DNA of 50,620 nucleotides from JBOGUF01 sp050696075 (GTDB lineage Bacteria > Chloroflexota > Chloroflexia > Thermomicrobiales > UBA6265): positions 1 through 50,620 of the forward strand of contig JBOGUF010000155.1 in assembly GCA_050696075.1 (NCBI GenBank), in the 5' to 3' direction. The position numbers and the translations under genes are program-made. Positions 33,981 through 45,308 of this stretch are shown here, piece by piece. The first letter of the stretch is position 1. Each line of letters begins with the position of its first letter. The notes beneath the pieces are model-generated. The model did not search any database. It was not told the origin of the DNA and was given only the letters and a program-made list of their open reading frames with translations.

Positions 33981-34820
33981 TTATCGGGACGGCGCCGGCT
34001 TTCTCGCCCGCACGAACGCGCTCACGACCCGCGCATCCCCGGCGCCGGCCGGCACGCCGCAACAGGACGAGCCGCCGCAACAGTCGGCATCGCCAGTCGT
34101 CTCGACCAGCTCGCCTGGATCATGGACGCGCGTGACCTCGATCCCAATCTCCGCAAAGCCGACCTCCGTCAGCAAGCGCCGGTACTCCTCTTCTTCGAGG
34201 GCGCCGGCCACGCAACCGGCCCAGGCATCCAGATTCGTCCGCACCTCGGGTGAGAGTTCCCCCTGCACGACGATGTCGGAGACGGCGAAACGACCGCCGG
34301 GCGTGAGCACGCGGAACGCCTCGCGCAGCACCTGCCCCTTGTCCGCCGAGAGGTTGATCACGCAATTAGAGATGACGACGTCGACCGCTTCGTCCGGCAG
34401 CGGGATTGCCTCGATCTCGCCTTTCAGGAAGCGCACGTTCTCCACGCCCGCGGCGGCCTTATTGCGCTCGGCCAGGGCGAGCATCTCGTCGGTCATGTCG
34501 AGCCCGTAGGCGAACCCGGTCGGACCGACCTGCTTGGCCGAGAGCAAGACGTCGATCCCGCCGCCGCTGCCCAGATCGAGCACCGACTCGCCCGGCAGCA
34601 GATCGGCCAGCGCCGTCGGGTTGCCGCAACCAAGCGACGCCGCCAGCGCCCCCGCCGGCACTGCTGCCGCCTGCTCCAGGTCGTAGAGATCGCTCGTGAT
34701 CGTATTCGCGTTCGCCGGCCCGCAACACGTCGATCCCGATTGTTCGGCACGCCGCGCTGCCTCCGCGTACCGCACCCGCACCGATTCGCGCAACTCGTCA
34801 GGAGAAATCACGGATACCAT
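33981..34820 (-). CDS. arsM: Arsenite methyltransferase ArsM
   Basis: The 279-residue protein has the SAM motif VLDLGSGGGIDVLLSAK and the cysteines expected for As(III) binding: Cys65 in GCGNP, Cys153 in SNCVINL and Cys203 in AGCVAG. Further thiols are the Cys32-Cys33 pair and a C-terminal CC-x5-CC cluster. It methylates arsenite using S-adenosylmethionine. No arsR, arsC or efflux gene is adjacent. GGAGGA is seven bases before ATG 34820. It is driven by its own promoter, divergent from the sigma factor gene. Confidence 0.92.
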   Translation of the reverse strand: MVSVISPDELRESVRVRYAEAARRAEQSGSTCCGPANANTITSDLYDLEQAAAVPAGALAASLGCGNPTALADLLPGESVLDLGSGGGIDVLLSAKQVGPTGFAYGLDMTDEMLALAERNKAAAGVENVRFLKGEIEAIPLPDEAVDVVISNCVINLSADKGQVLREAFRVLTPGGRFAVSDIVVQGELSPEVRTNLDAWAGCVAGALEEEEYRRLLTEVGFAEIGIEVTRVHDPGELVETTGDADCCGGSSCCGVPAGAGDARVVSAFVRARKPAPSR

Positions 34821-34958
34821 CGTTGTCCTCCGTTCGGTCGTCATGGACAACAGCGTGCCGCAACGGGCAAGCATTCGCAATCCATCGCGACCATCATATC
34901 GTAAAAAAACGATTCGTATCTCGATACCGTTCCCCAACCGCGTGTCAGGGACATATCG

Positions 34959-34987
34959 AAAATATCCGATGAGAACCCGCTTGTCAA
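34959..34987 (-). promoter_or_regulatory. Sigma-70 promoter of arsM
   Basis: On the minus strand TTGACA (34987-34982), a 17-base spacer and TATTTT (34964-34959) form a near-consensus promoter. The -10 region lies in an imperfect inverted repeat with ATAT-CGAAA-ATAT, where a repressor could bind. The leader to the arsM ATG would be about 130 bases. Confidence 0.75.
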
Positions 34988-35068
34988 TAGCCTATTGGGG
35001 GTAACCTTGTCGTCAATTGCGGTGACTATGGAGTAGACGAGCCGAGGAGAGCCGGAGCGCGCACGGCG

Positions 35069-36271
35069 ATGAGAGCGGAGGCCACGGACAACCTGTTAGT
35101 CAAGACCGCGCGACGCGGTGACCGGGACGCGTTCGCGCTGCTCGTCGTGCGCCATCGGCCGCTGCTCGTCCGTCTCTGCCAGCGGGCATTAGGTGACGCC
35201 ACGCTGGCGGAAGACGCGGCGCAAGAGGCGGTGCTGCAGGCATTTCTCTCGCTCGACCGCCTGCGGAACGCCGCGCGATTCGGTTCGTGGCTGGCCGGCA
35301 TCGGTCTCAACGTCTGCCGCCGCTGGCAGCACGATCGCCTCTGGATGTCGTGGTCGTGGGAGGCGTTAGTCGGCGGACAGGTCGTCCGCGAGCCGCTCGA
35401 CGACCGTCCGAGCCCCGAGGCAGAGGCCGAGGCGGCCGACCTGCGCGCTCAGGTCCACCGCGCGGTCGCCGGACTACCGCCCGGACAGCGCGCGGCGGTG
35501 CTGCTCTTCTATCTGGAGGGTTTCACGCACGCCGAAACGGCAACCCTGCTCGGCATCGAAGCCGGCGCAGTGAAGACCCGGCTCCATAAGGCGCGGGCGA
35601 CCCTGCGCAAGCAACTGTTGGCCGAATGGAAGGAGGAAACCGTGGACGAGAAGCTCAACCGTCGAACGCTGGCGAAGGGCGCCGGCGCCCTGGCCGGCGC
35701 GGCGGCCGTCGCCAAGGTCGCGCCCGACGCCGCGGCCGCTGAACAACCGGTGACGATGCAGATCCGCGACGTCCGCCGCTACCGCGTCGATGATGTTCCG
35801 CACCCGCAACGCCACGTCGTCCTCCTCGAGGACGAGCACGGCGAGCGCACGCTCCCGATCTGGATCGGCGATTTCGAAGCCAACGCAATCGCCCTCCAGA
35901 TGGAAAAGATCCAAACCCCGCGCCCGATGGCCTACGCCCTCACCGCCGGCATCCTCGCGGCGGCCGGCGGCAAACTGCGCGAGGTCCGCATCAGCCGCCT
36001 GGCCGATGAGGTCTTCTACGCCGAGGTCGTCGTTGAGGGACGCGACGGCATCAAGAGTGTGGACGCCCGCCCCAGCGACGCCCTCAACCTGGCGCTGCTG
36101 GCCAATGCGCCGATCCGCGTCGACCCGTCGGTCTTGACCGCGGTGGAGGTGCCCGACGATGCGCGGTGGAAAGCCGAGGGCGTCGAGGACGCCAAGGCGA
36201 TTGTCGCCGGCATGGTCGCCGAGTGGTCGCGGACGATGCCCTGCCCGTCGCAATCAGTCGCGGGCGAATAG
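35069..36271 (+). CDS. ECF-type sigma factor fused to a bifunctional nuclease (DUF151) domain
   Basis: The 400-residue protein has sigma region 2 at about 12-90 (LAEDAAQEAVLQAFLSLDRL) and region 4 at about 128-185 (LPPGQRAAVLLFYLEGFTHA, then GIEAGAVKTRLHKARATLR). A linker from 192 contains NRRTLAKGAGALAGAAAVAK, like a Tat signal, and a DUF151/BFN domain (about 229-370, RTLPIWIGDFEANAIALQME, DARPSDALNLALL) follows. Sigma-70 factors direct RNA polymerase; DUF151 proteins are proposed DNases/RNases. An internal GTG with an AAGGAGG site could yield the DUF151 part alone. No anti-sigma gene is adjacent. Confidence 0.82.
   Translation: MRAEATDNLLVKTARRGDRDAFALLVVRHRPLLVRLCQRALGDATLAEDAAQEAVLQAFLSLDRLRNAARFGSWLAGIGLNVCRRWQHDRLWMSWSWEALVGGQVVREPLDDRPSPEAEAEAADLRAQVHRAVAGLPPGQRAAVLLFYLEGFTHAETATLLGIEAGAVKTRLHKARATLRKQLLAEWKEETVDEKLNRRTLAKGAGALAGAAAVAKVAPDAAAAEQPVTMQIRDVRRYRVDDVPHPQRHVVLLEDEHGERTLPIWIGDFEANAIALQMEKIQTPRPMAYALTAGILAAAGGKLREVRISRLADEVFYAEVVVEGRDGIKSVDARPSDALNLALLANAPIRVDPSVLTAVEVPDDARWKAEGVEDAKAIVAGMVAEWSRTMPCPSQSVAGE
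35630..35644 (+). promoter_or_regulatory. Possible internal ribosome site and GTG start inside the sigma-DUF151 gene
   Basis: AAGGAGG (35630-35636) lies five bases before an in-frame GTG (35642). Starting there would give a 209-residue protein beginning MDEKLNRRTLAKGAG, which looks like a Tat signal, followed by DUF151. It could be coincidental, because the bases also encode Lys-Glu-Glu of the fusion. Confidence 0.45.
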
Positions 36272-36553
36272 GTTCGGTTCGCCCGATGCCACCGCCTCTG
36301 CCGGGGTCATGGCAAAGGCGGTCGGGACAAATTCCGGATCGGGGAAGGAATCGGTCTTAGCGAGGAACCAGCCGGGCTGGAGGAGCCAGCGTCGTGGTCG
36401 CGACCCGACCAGCATCCACGCCGCTGGCTTCCGCGGCCGGGCAACCGTCTCCCGCGGCCGCGCCACGCCCAACCCGGCGGCGGCCATCACGGAACCGGCC
36501 AGCTTGACGAACAGACGACGCGAGATCCGCCCAGGACCCCGCGAGGCCGCCAT
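36254..36553 (-). CDS. Small Tat-signal protein of unknown function
   Basis: The 99-residue product begins MAASRGPGRISRRLFVKLAG and has a clear twin-arginine signal SRRLFVKLAGSVMAAAGLG, then a basic mature part ending PEFVPTAFAMTPAEAV. It is probably exported folded. It has GGAGGC before ATG 36553; a longer frame has no ribosome site. It is convergent with, and overlaps by 18 bases, the sigma-DUF151 gene. I do not recognise the mature domain. Confidence 0.65.
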   Translation of the reverse strand: MAASRGPGRISRRLFVKLAGSVMAAAGLGVARPRETVARPRKPAAWMLVGSRPRRWLLQPGWFLAKTDSFPDPEFVPTAFAMTPAEAVASGEPNLFARD

Positions 36554-36822
36554 ACCGCGGCGCCTCCATTCAGCGCCGGCGTTACGGGACGCCATTCAAT
36601 GTTCGAGGATCGTTTTCCATCAGGAGATCAGCGGATTGTCAACGTGTACGAATGGTGTCTTGTCGGATTCCACAATGAATTACCGTTGAATTGAAGCAAT
36701 TGGTTATTTTCGTCGCGTAGTCAACGAAGATCGTCCGTCGATCGCGAGCGGGCACAGATCGTGCGGTCTTCACAGCGTCGGTGATCGTCTCACCCTGTTT
36801 GCTTCGTCAGAGGAGGCGCGCC

Positions 36823-37371
36823 ATGGGGATCTTCGACCGTTTCCACGGACAGCACGCGACCGAACGCGGGTTCCAAACACCGGCGGACGGCCTATCGGAC
36901 AAAGAGGCGGCCGCGCACTATCGAACTCTCCTGGCGACCGCGCCCCCGGAGACGATCGAATTGGCGCACGCCTCGGCGTTCGCGCAACTGACCCCGGAGC
37001 AGCGCCAGATGATCCTGGCCGAACTGGGCCACGAGATGCCGCCGTTCGAGTGGGAAACCGGCGCCCGCTACGCCGACGAACCCCGCTCGCTCGCGCGCAT
37101 GGCGACTCGCGCCGAGCTGGAACACCCCGGCATCATGGAACGCCTCATCTCGCGGCTCGACCTCCCGGCCGGCGCCAGCGCTCCTGGCGGCTTCGCTCGT
37201 ATGATCGTCGGAAGTTGGGCGGCCAGCCAATTCTTCGCCGAGTCCGTCATCGACCGCCCAACCGGCGACGGCGAACGCATCTCACCGACCGTCGGGCACG
37301 ACGTCGTGATCGGCGAGCAGACCCTACAATCAGACAGGACCTGGAGGCATGAGGACGATGGGCTTTCTTGA
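36823..37371 (+). CDS. Hypothetical protein, first of a tandem pair
   Basis: The 182-residue product begins MGIFDRFHGQ and contains LLATAPPETIELAHASAFAQ, LTPEQRQMILAELGHEMP and LARMATRAELEHPGIMERL, then IVGSWAASQFF. The next gene has the same blocks, so the pair arose by duplication. Similar proteins occur in Actinomycetota and Chloroflexota without known function. AGAGGAGG precedes ATG 36823. It overlaps the paralogue by 14 bases. Confidence 0.75.
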   Translation: MGIFDRFHGQHATERGFQTPADGLSDKEAAAHYRTLLATAPPETIELAHASAFAQLTPEQRQMILAELGHEMPPFEWETGARYADEPRSLARMATRAELEHPGIMERLISRLDLPAGASAPGGFARMIVGSWAASQFFAESVIDRPTGDGERISPTVGHDVVIGEQTLQSDRTWRHEDDGLS

Positions 37372-37966
37372 TCGACTCTTTGGCCGCGACCGCGACCACG
37401 CGCGGCATCCACTGCCCTACGCCGCGACCCGGCAACCACCGCGTCGCGCGCCGGAACAGATGACCGACGAGCAGGCGGTCGAGCGCTACCGCTATCTCCT
37501 GCGGACCGCCCCGCCGGAGACGGTCGAGCAAGCACACGCCGAAGCCTTCGCCCAGCTCACGCCCGAGCAGCGCCAGACGGTGCTCCAGGAATTGAGCCGT
37601 GAACTACCCGAATACGAGCGCGAGGCGGCCGCGCGTGCCGGCGACGACCCGCGAGCCTTGGCCCGCGTCGCCACCCGCGCCGAGATGCAGCGCCCCGGCA
37701 CGTTGGAGCGCTCCTTTTCCGGCATGGCGGCGCCCGGCATCGGCATGGGCGGCCTGATGATGGGCGGCTTCTTCAGCAGCTTCGCCGGCATCATCGCCGG
37801 CAGTTGGGTCGCCTCCCAATTCTTCGACGACTCCGGCTCTGACCAAGGCACATCCGAAGCTTCCGCCGCCGGCGACGAATCCTCCCCCGACACCTTCGAC
37901 CAAAGCGGCGATACCAGCGTTGACTTCGACATCGGAGGCGGAGACTTTGGGGGTGGCGATTTCTAG
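37358..37966 (+). CDS. Hypothetical protein, second of a tandem pair
   Basis: The 202-residue product begins MGFLDRLFGRDRDH and repeats LRTAPPETVEQAHAEAFAQ, LTPEQRQTVLQEL and LARVATRAEMQRPGTLER. It then has a glycine-rich hydrophobic segment GIGMGGLMMGGFFSSFAGII with AGSWVASQFF and an acidic tail ending GGGDFGGGDF. This layout is seen in a widespread actinobacterial family of unknown role. The start 37358 is ten bases from GGAGG; ATG 37349 is too close to it. Confidence 0.78.
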   Translation: MGFLDRLFGRDRDHARHPLPYAATRQPPRRAPEQMTDEQAVERYRYLLRTAPPETVEQAHAEAFAQLTPEQRQTVLQELSRELPEYEREAAARAGDDPRALARVATRAEMQRPGTLERSFSGMAAPGIGMGGLMMGGFFSSFAGIIAGSWVASQFFDDSGSDQGTSEASAAGDESSPDTFDQSGDTSVDFDIGGGDFGGGDF

Positions 37967-38433
37967 GTCAGCAGCGCGTGTTCATCATCCGCGGACGACT
38001 GAACGATTGCGTCCCAGTCCGCGCGTGTCGGCTCCACGCCGAACTCGACCACAATCAAGCGAACGATTTCGGCAGAGGTGACGAAACCGGTGGGAATGTG
38101 CATGCCGGACAGCGTCACCGGCTCGGTGTGAGGTTGAATATCAAACGACGGGATTCTCGTCGATAGATGCAGGTGCGGAAATCTAACGTCGCTCACACCT
38201 GTCGGATGCCAGTGAAAGGCGAGTAATTCCCGTCCTTGTGGGAAGAGTCGCCGCCCCGTTCGCAACGACCTCAGCGGAGCGGGCTGTCCAGCCGGCACAA
38301 ACGCGGCGCTGGACGGGCCAGTGGAAACGCGATACCCCGTCGCGTGGAGCGGCCGATTGGTGACACAAGCCGCGAGGCGACGCAAACGGTCGAGATACGC
38401 CTCGACCGCCGCTCTCGCGCTATTGGCGCGCAA
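37963..38433 (-). CDS. Hypothetical protein
   Basis: The 156-residue product contains ELLAFHWHPTGVSDVRFPHLHLSTRIPS and a C-terminal VRLIVVEFGVEPTRADWDAI. I do not recognise the family. It starts at TTG inside the end of the neighbouring small gene (14-base overlap), which suggests coupled translation of a two-gene unit, as in toxin-antitoxin pairs, but no toxin motif is visible. Confidence 0.6.
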   Translation of the reverse strand: MRANSARAAVEAYLDRLRRLAACVTNRPLHATGYRVSTGPSSAAFVPAGQPAPLRSLRTGRRLFPQGRELLAFHWHPTGVSDVRFPHLHLSTRIPSFDIQPHTEPVTLSGMHIPTGFVTSAEIVRLIVVEFGVEPTRADWDAIVQSSADDEHALLT

Positions 38434-38665
38434 AGGGAATCAAAGCGATCAGATTGCCGATATAGAGTGAGCCGGGTCGGTCGGCGATCTCCCAATACTC
38501 ACCCGCCTCCCAACGCCGAATAAACTCCTCGCCACTGATGCCCATCGTCTCACGCACCGCCTCGTCGAACATGCGGCGGCCTTCATCAGGGTCGACGAAG
38601 TAGGGATAGTCGAGGTCGATTTCATCCTCGACGTCGATTGGGGGACTTGGTAGCGCACGTGCCAT
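38420..38665 (-). CDS. Small hypothetical protein (antitoxin-like)
   Basis: The 81-residue acidic protein has a DPDEGRRMFDEAVRETMGIS segment followed by GEEFIRRWEAGEYWEIAD. This resembles small proteins annotated near toxin-like genes, but function is not established. AGGA lies eight bases before ATG 38665. It precedes and overlaps the gene ending at 37963. Confidence 0.65.
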   Translation of the reverse strand: MARALPSPPIDVEDEIDLDYPYFVDPDEGRRMFDEAVRETMGISGEEFIRRWEAGEYWEIADRPGSLYIGNLIALIPFARQ

Positions 38666-38844
38666 CGCTCAGTTCCTATTCCGCCAGACGGCGATTCGCC
38701 GTCGCGCGTCGATGCTAACATCCGATTCAGCCCATCACAACCGATTGAGGGTGTTGCCGGAAGACACGGGCAATACAATTCATCATGTCGATGGAGCGCG
38801 GGAAGTCTGTATCGCGACCGCGTCAATCATGACGAGGTGGACTG

Positions 38845-39106
38845 ATGACCTTTACGCGGATAACGACCAATCCCAAGCAATTAGTTGGGCGGCGTACCGT
38901 GCCTTCGCGGCTTGCATATACCCGTGGCAACCGTTGTGGGGATGCTCGCGGACGGCATGACCGAGACAGCAGTCTTGCAAACGCTGCCCGACCTTGAACC
39001 CGACAACGTTCGTGAGGCGTTGTGGTTCGCGGCGGACGTTGTAGGTGATACCATGAGCGCCGCCTCGGTCCGCGGAGGTCGAGGCGGCAACCGCGGCGAT
39101 TTCTAG
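38845..39106 (+). pseudogene. DUF433 antitoxin-type gene with a frameshift
   Basis: The first frame gives MTFTRITTNPKQL, the usual start of DUF433 proteins, with GAGGTGG before the ATG. The rest (GGVPCLRGLHIPVATVVGML, ADGMTETAVLQTLPDLEPDN) lies in another frame. The switch is at about 38880-38886, where CAATTAGTTGGGCGG looks like a four-base insertion in CAATTGGGCGG. DUF433 proteins usually pair with a DUF5615 PIN-like toxin, which is missing here. Confidence 0.75.
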
Positions 39107-39117
39107 CCGACCCGACG

Positions 39118-39384
39118 CTACCGTTTGTACACGTCGCCGCGAGGGGCAATCAGGGTCACAACCAATTGTTTCGCTTCGCGATCAACGCGGAGGAGAACGC
39201 GCAACTCTCCAACGCGCAAGCTCCATTCGGGTCTGCCCTTGAGCGGCTTGACTTGGGCGCCGAACGGATCCCGCTCCAGGTCGGCGAGCGCGTCGAGGAC
39301 ACGTTGCTGTTCGTCGGGTGGCAGTCTGTCAAGATAGCGCCGTGCCGGACGGAGAAGAACGATGCGCCATTCAGGCTCAGGCAC
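39118..39384 (-). CDS. RelE/ParE family toxin
   Basis: The 88-residue protein has the family layout: RIVLLRPARRYLDRLPPDEQ, a central DPFGAQVKPLKGRPEWSLRVGELRVLLRVD and a C-terminal VTLIAPRGDVYKR. RelE-type toxins cut mRNA on ribosomes. It overlaps the DNA-binding partner gene upstream by eight bases. Confidence 0.85.
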   Translation of the reverse strand: MPEPEWRIVLLRPARRYLDRLPPDEQQRVLDALADLERDPFGAQVKPLKGRPEWSLRVGELRVLLRVDREAKQLVVTLIAPRGDVYKR

Positions 39385-39682
39385 GCCGCGTCCCGACCAA
39401 CTCGCGGCGAACGTTGTCGAGCGGTTCTCCGGGATCCTCCCCCGACAGATACGCCCGCCACGCCGCCTCGCTCGTCGCGGCCTCCTCTGCTGTCAGCGGT
39501 TCATCGTCTACGTCTCGGTCGTTGCCTAGCACGAAGGCATCGACATTCGGCTCCGGCACGCGCCAGAGCCGTCCAACCTTTACCCCGTGCAGCCGGCCCT
39601 TTCGCAGCCAGTCGTAGACCGTGTGCTCGGTCACCTGCAAGTGCTCGGCGACCTGCGCGGGCGTCATCAGCTTGGTCGGCAT
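39377..39682 (-). CDS. Excisionase-type HTH antitoxin
   Basis: The 101-residue protein has an N-terminal MerR/excisionase-like winged helix (LMTPAQVAEHLQVTEHTVYD, then WLRKGRLHGVKVGRLWRVPE) followed by an acidic tail that may bind the toxin. The start at 39682 has GAGGAGAGG upstream. It precedes the RelE gene in the same unit. Confidence 0.8.
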   Translation of the reverse strand: MPTKLMTPAQVAEHLQVTEHTVYDWLRKGRLHGVKVGRLWRVPEPNVDAFVLGNDRDVDDEPLTAEEAATSEAAWRAYLSGEDPGEPLDNVRRELVGTRRA

Positions 39683-39797
39683 GGGTCCTCTCCTCATCCC
39701 ACTCAACTCCAACAACCTACACGAAACCCCTGCTCTATGCTACAGGCATAATAGAGAATGCACTACCGAGCAGTTGACCGGCGAAAGGAGCCTGCCA

Positions 39798-40007
39798 ATG
39801 GTGAGCAGAGAGCCCAGCGCAACGGAGATGTGGAACGCCTTCAAGTCGCTCTCGTCTAATACCCGAGCCGAGTTCATTGGTCTGATGATTGCCGACCCCG
39901 CGCTTCGAGAGGAACTTGAAGACCTGCTTGATCTGGAAACCGCCCGCGAACGATCGCACGAGCCGGTGCGACCACTCGACGAAGTACTCGCCGAACTTGA
40001 ACGGTAG
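39798..40007 (+). CDS. Small antitoxin
   Basis: The 69-residue acidic protein (MVSREPSATEMWNAFKSL ...) ends in the helix VRPLDEVLAELER, common in antitoxins paired with RelE toxins. AAAGGAG precedes the ATG. The toxin gene follows five bases later. Confidence 0.72.
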   Translation: MVSREPSATEMWNAFKSLSSNTRAEFIGLMIADPALREELEDLLDLETARERSHEPVRPLDEVLAELER

Positions 40008-40012
40008 ATCCA

Positions 40013-40276
40013 TTGCCGTATGCCGTCGTTATCAACCGCTCGGCCGAGCGTGAGCTGAAGTCCCTTCCTCCCGACGTGGCGCGTCGTATCGGGCAACGCC
40101 TACGCGCCTTGTCGGACGATCAACATCCCGCACAGTCGAAGCGCTTGCGCAACAGCGAGGGTTTCAGGCTTCGCGTGGGCGACTATCGTGCCATCTATGC
40201 AGTTGATGACGCCGAGCAGCAAGTCACCATCATCGCCATCGGACACAGACGCGACGTATACCGGCGCCTCGAATAG
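40013..40276 (+). CDS. RelE/ParE family toxin
   Basis: The 87-residue protein has YAVVINRSAERELKSLPPDV, RLRNSEGFRLRVGDYRAIYA and a C-terminal IIAIGHRRDVYRRL, typical of RelE with the HRxxVY ending. It starts at TTG 40013, just after the antitoxin stop; coupling to the upstream gene is likely because the TTG has no good ribosome site. Confidence 0.85.
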   Translation: MPYAVVINRSAERELKSLPPDVARRIGQRLRALSDDQHPAQSKRLRNSEGFRLRVGDYRAIYAVDDAEQQVTIIAIGHRRDVYRRLE

Positions 40277-40352
40277 GCGCTCGGGTTTCCCACCGGTCAT
40301 CCATAGGCGACATGCACTTCACTGTCCTCCACCGCCGCGTGGTCGCTCCGGG

Positions 40353-40384
40353 AAAAAGCGGTCCCGGTCGGTGACCGGGACCGC
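40353..40384 (-). terminator. Rho-independent terminator of nrdJ
   Basis: A perfect 12-base stem GCGGTCCCGGTC / GACCGGGACCGC with a three-base loop is followed on the minus strand by TTTTTCC. It lies 21 bases after the nrdJ stop. Confidence 0.92.
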
Positions 40385-40404
40385 GCTACTTCACGACGTG
40401 GAAG

Positions 40405-43989
<3,585 letters not shown>

Positions 43990-44640
43990 AATAGATGCCT
44001 CGTTCGCCTGTTCCGCGTGCGCCGGTCCACCACCATACCGGCCCGCGCGCCCTTCGGTCCGATCCAACCGTCGGACCTCGCCTCGTTCTTTGATACGCTC
44101 TGCAACCGCCGGACCCGCGATCCCCGGCGAGCGATCCCACGATGTCTTCCACTGGGTTTCGCGGCGTCTGGCGGCCGCCTCGGGGCGTCGTCGTTGCATC
44201 GTCTCGCCCTTTCGCTCCGGTACTCGCTGCGCCGGTGGTCGGCAGCGCGGTCGGGGTCGGCGGGCAGGGCGGGATCGCCGGATGCGTCGCGGATGATGCT
44301 CTACAGCCTGCCACTACATCAAGTAGTGCTCCACCAGAACCCACAACAAGCTGTAGCGTGGGGCGAGAACTAGTATACCCTCCCACAACAAAAACACAAT
44401 ATGTGCCACTCGGTCACCAGGTCGAGTGGCGCCGCCACACGCCGAAGGCCCGCGGGAAGGGTGTACGTACAGTGTAGCACGGATGTTTGTGTCTGCAAGG
44501 CGCAGATTGACGAGGTTATGCCGACGAATGGGGAATAACGTCGTCCTTGGTTGACGATGTAGGCGTGGCCCGTGCTACATCATGTCGGCTTTGGCACGCC
44601 GGCGGACACGCAAATTCATCTCTCCGCCCTCAAGAGCCCT
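43990..44640. other. nrdJ leader and upstream non-coding DNA
   Basis: If the promoter at 44372-44399 is right, nrdJ has a leader of about 370 bases. It includes the inverted repeat CACTAC-ATCAA-GTAGTG (44312-44328). I searched by eye for a B12 box and other riboswitch marks and found none convincing. Nothing else was recognised up to the MITE-like element at 44641. Confidence 0.5.
44372..44399 (-). promoter_or_regulatory. Probable nrdJ promoter with NrdR-like repeat
   Basis: On the minus strand TTGTGT (44399-44394), a 16-base spacer and TATACT (44377-44372) form a promoter. The -35 overlaps CACA-TAT-TGTG, and ACTAGT overlaps the -10, resembling a pair of NrdR boxes, but spacing and sequence are imperfect. 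Confidence 0.6.
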
Positions 44641-44799
44641 TAGGCCGCGTTGGCACCCCGTCATGCTGAGGCATCGAAGCATCCCCGCGCGAAGCGCAAC
44701 GGCCCCCACCCCCAATCCTGGGAGAGAACATCGGGTCGGCTTCGCCGGGGGATGCTTCGGCGTCGCCGCATCATGACGGAGCTGGTCAAACGCCGCCTA
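44641..44799. mobile_element. MITE-like palindromic element, copy C
   Basis: The element is bounded by TA on both sides, with ends AGGCCGCGTTGGCA and GTCAAACGCCGCCT and the inner CGTCATGCTGAGGCATCGAA / GGATGCTTCGGCG pair. It carries inside it CCCCCACCCCCAATCCTGGGAG-like DNA (about 44702-44725) matching one arm of the palindrome at 3661-3753. Its right TA forms the stop codon of the GYD-domain gene. Confidence 0.72.
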
Positions 44800-45087
44800 G
44801 CCGAGCTTCTCGATGATGCCGGAGACTTCCTCGGCGGTGAAAGCGCGCAAGGTTTCGCTCCGAATGTTCCCCGCGCCGGCGGTCTGCAACAGGAACGCGG
44901 TCGCGGTTTCGTCGTCGGGCGCTTCGAGAATACCGACGATGTCATACCGGCCGATCGTCCAGAACACCTCCAGGCTGCCGCCCAGTTGCTCGATCGCTTG
45001 CCGTGCCTGTTCGGCGCGTTGGATGGTGTCCTTCGCGTTGCGTACCCCTTGATCGGTCCAATTGATGAGGGAAACATAGCGAGGCAT
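44797..45087 (-). CDS. GYD domain-containing protein
   Basis: The 96-residue protein MPRYVSLINWTDQGVRN... has the GYD-domain (PF08734) motifs AIEQLGGSLEVFWTIGRYDI and VGILEAPDDETATAFLL, a small dimeric alpha/beta fold of unknown role. AAGGAGT precedes ATG 45087. The TAG stop is made by the edge of MITE copy C, so the original C-terminus may have differed. Confidence 0.86.
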   Translation of the reverse strand: MPRYVSLINWTDQGVRNAKDTIQRAEQARQAIEQLGGSLEVFWTIGRYDIVGILEAPDDETATAFLLQTAGAGNIRSETLRAFTAEEVSGIIEKLG

Positions 45088-45308
45088 CGGGCACTCCTTG
45101 TGGGGTATAGAACGGCGGAAAGCGAACAACCGCGCGGCCGGATGATCATCATCCGCTAGTGCGCCAGTGTCAATGTCCCGATATCGCCCATCCTACGCCC
45201 ATGTGCTGATCTGTCAAGTCCCTGAGCGACCCGCCTCGGCTCTGCCAAAATGCGCCAGATCAGGTATCCCCGGCGGCGCCAGCGAATGAACGAGAGTGGG
45301 AGCAGACC

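Noticed and set aside
43990..44199. An N-terminal extension of NrdJ by 70 residues
   Set aside because: The segment is Arg-rich and unlike other NrdJ proteins, and ATG 43989 directly precedes the recognisable N-terminus.
43990..44370. Cobalamin riboswitch in the nrdJ leader
   Set aside because: No B12-box-like sequence or the usual conserved core was found by eye, so it is not called; a covariance search would be decisive.
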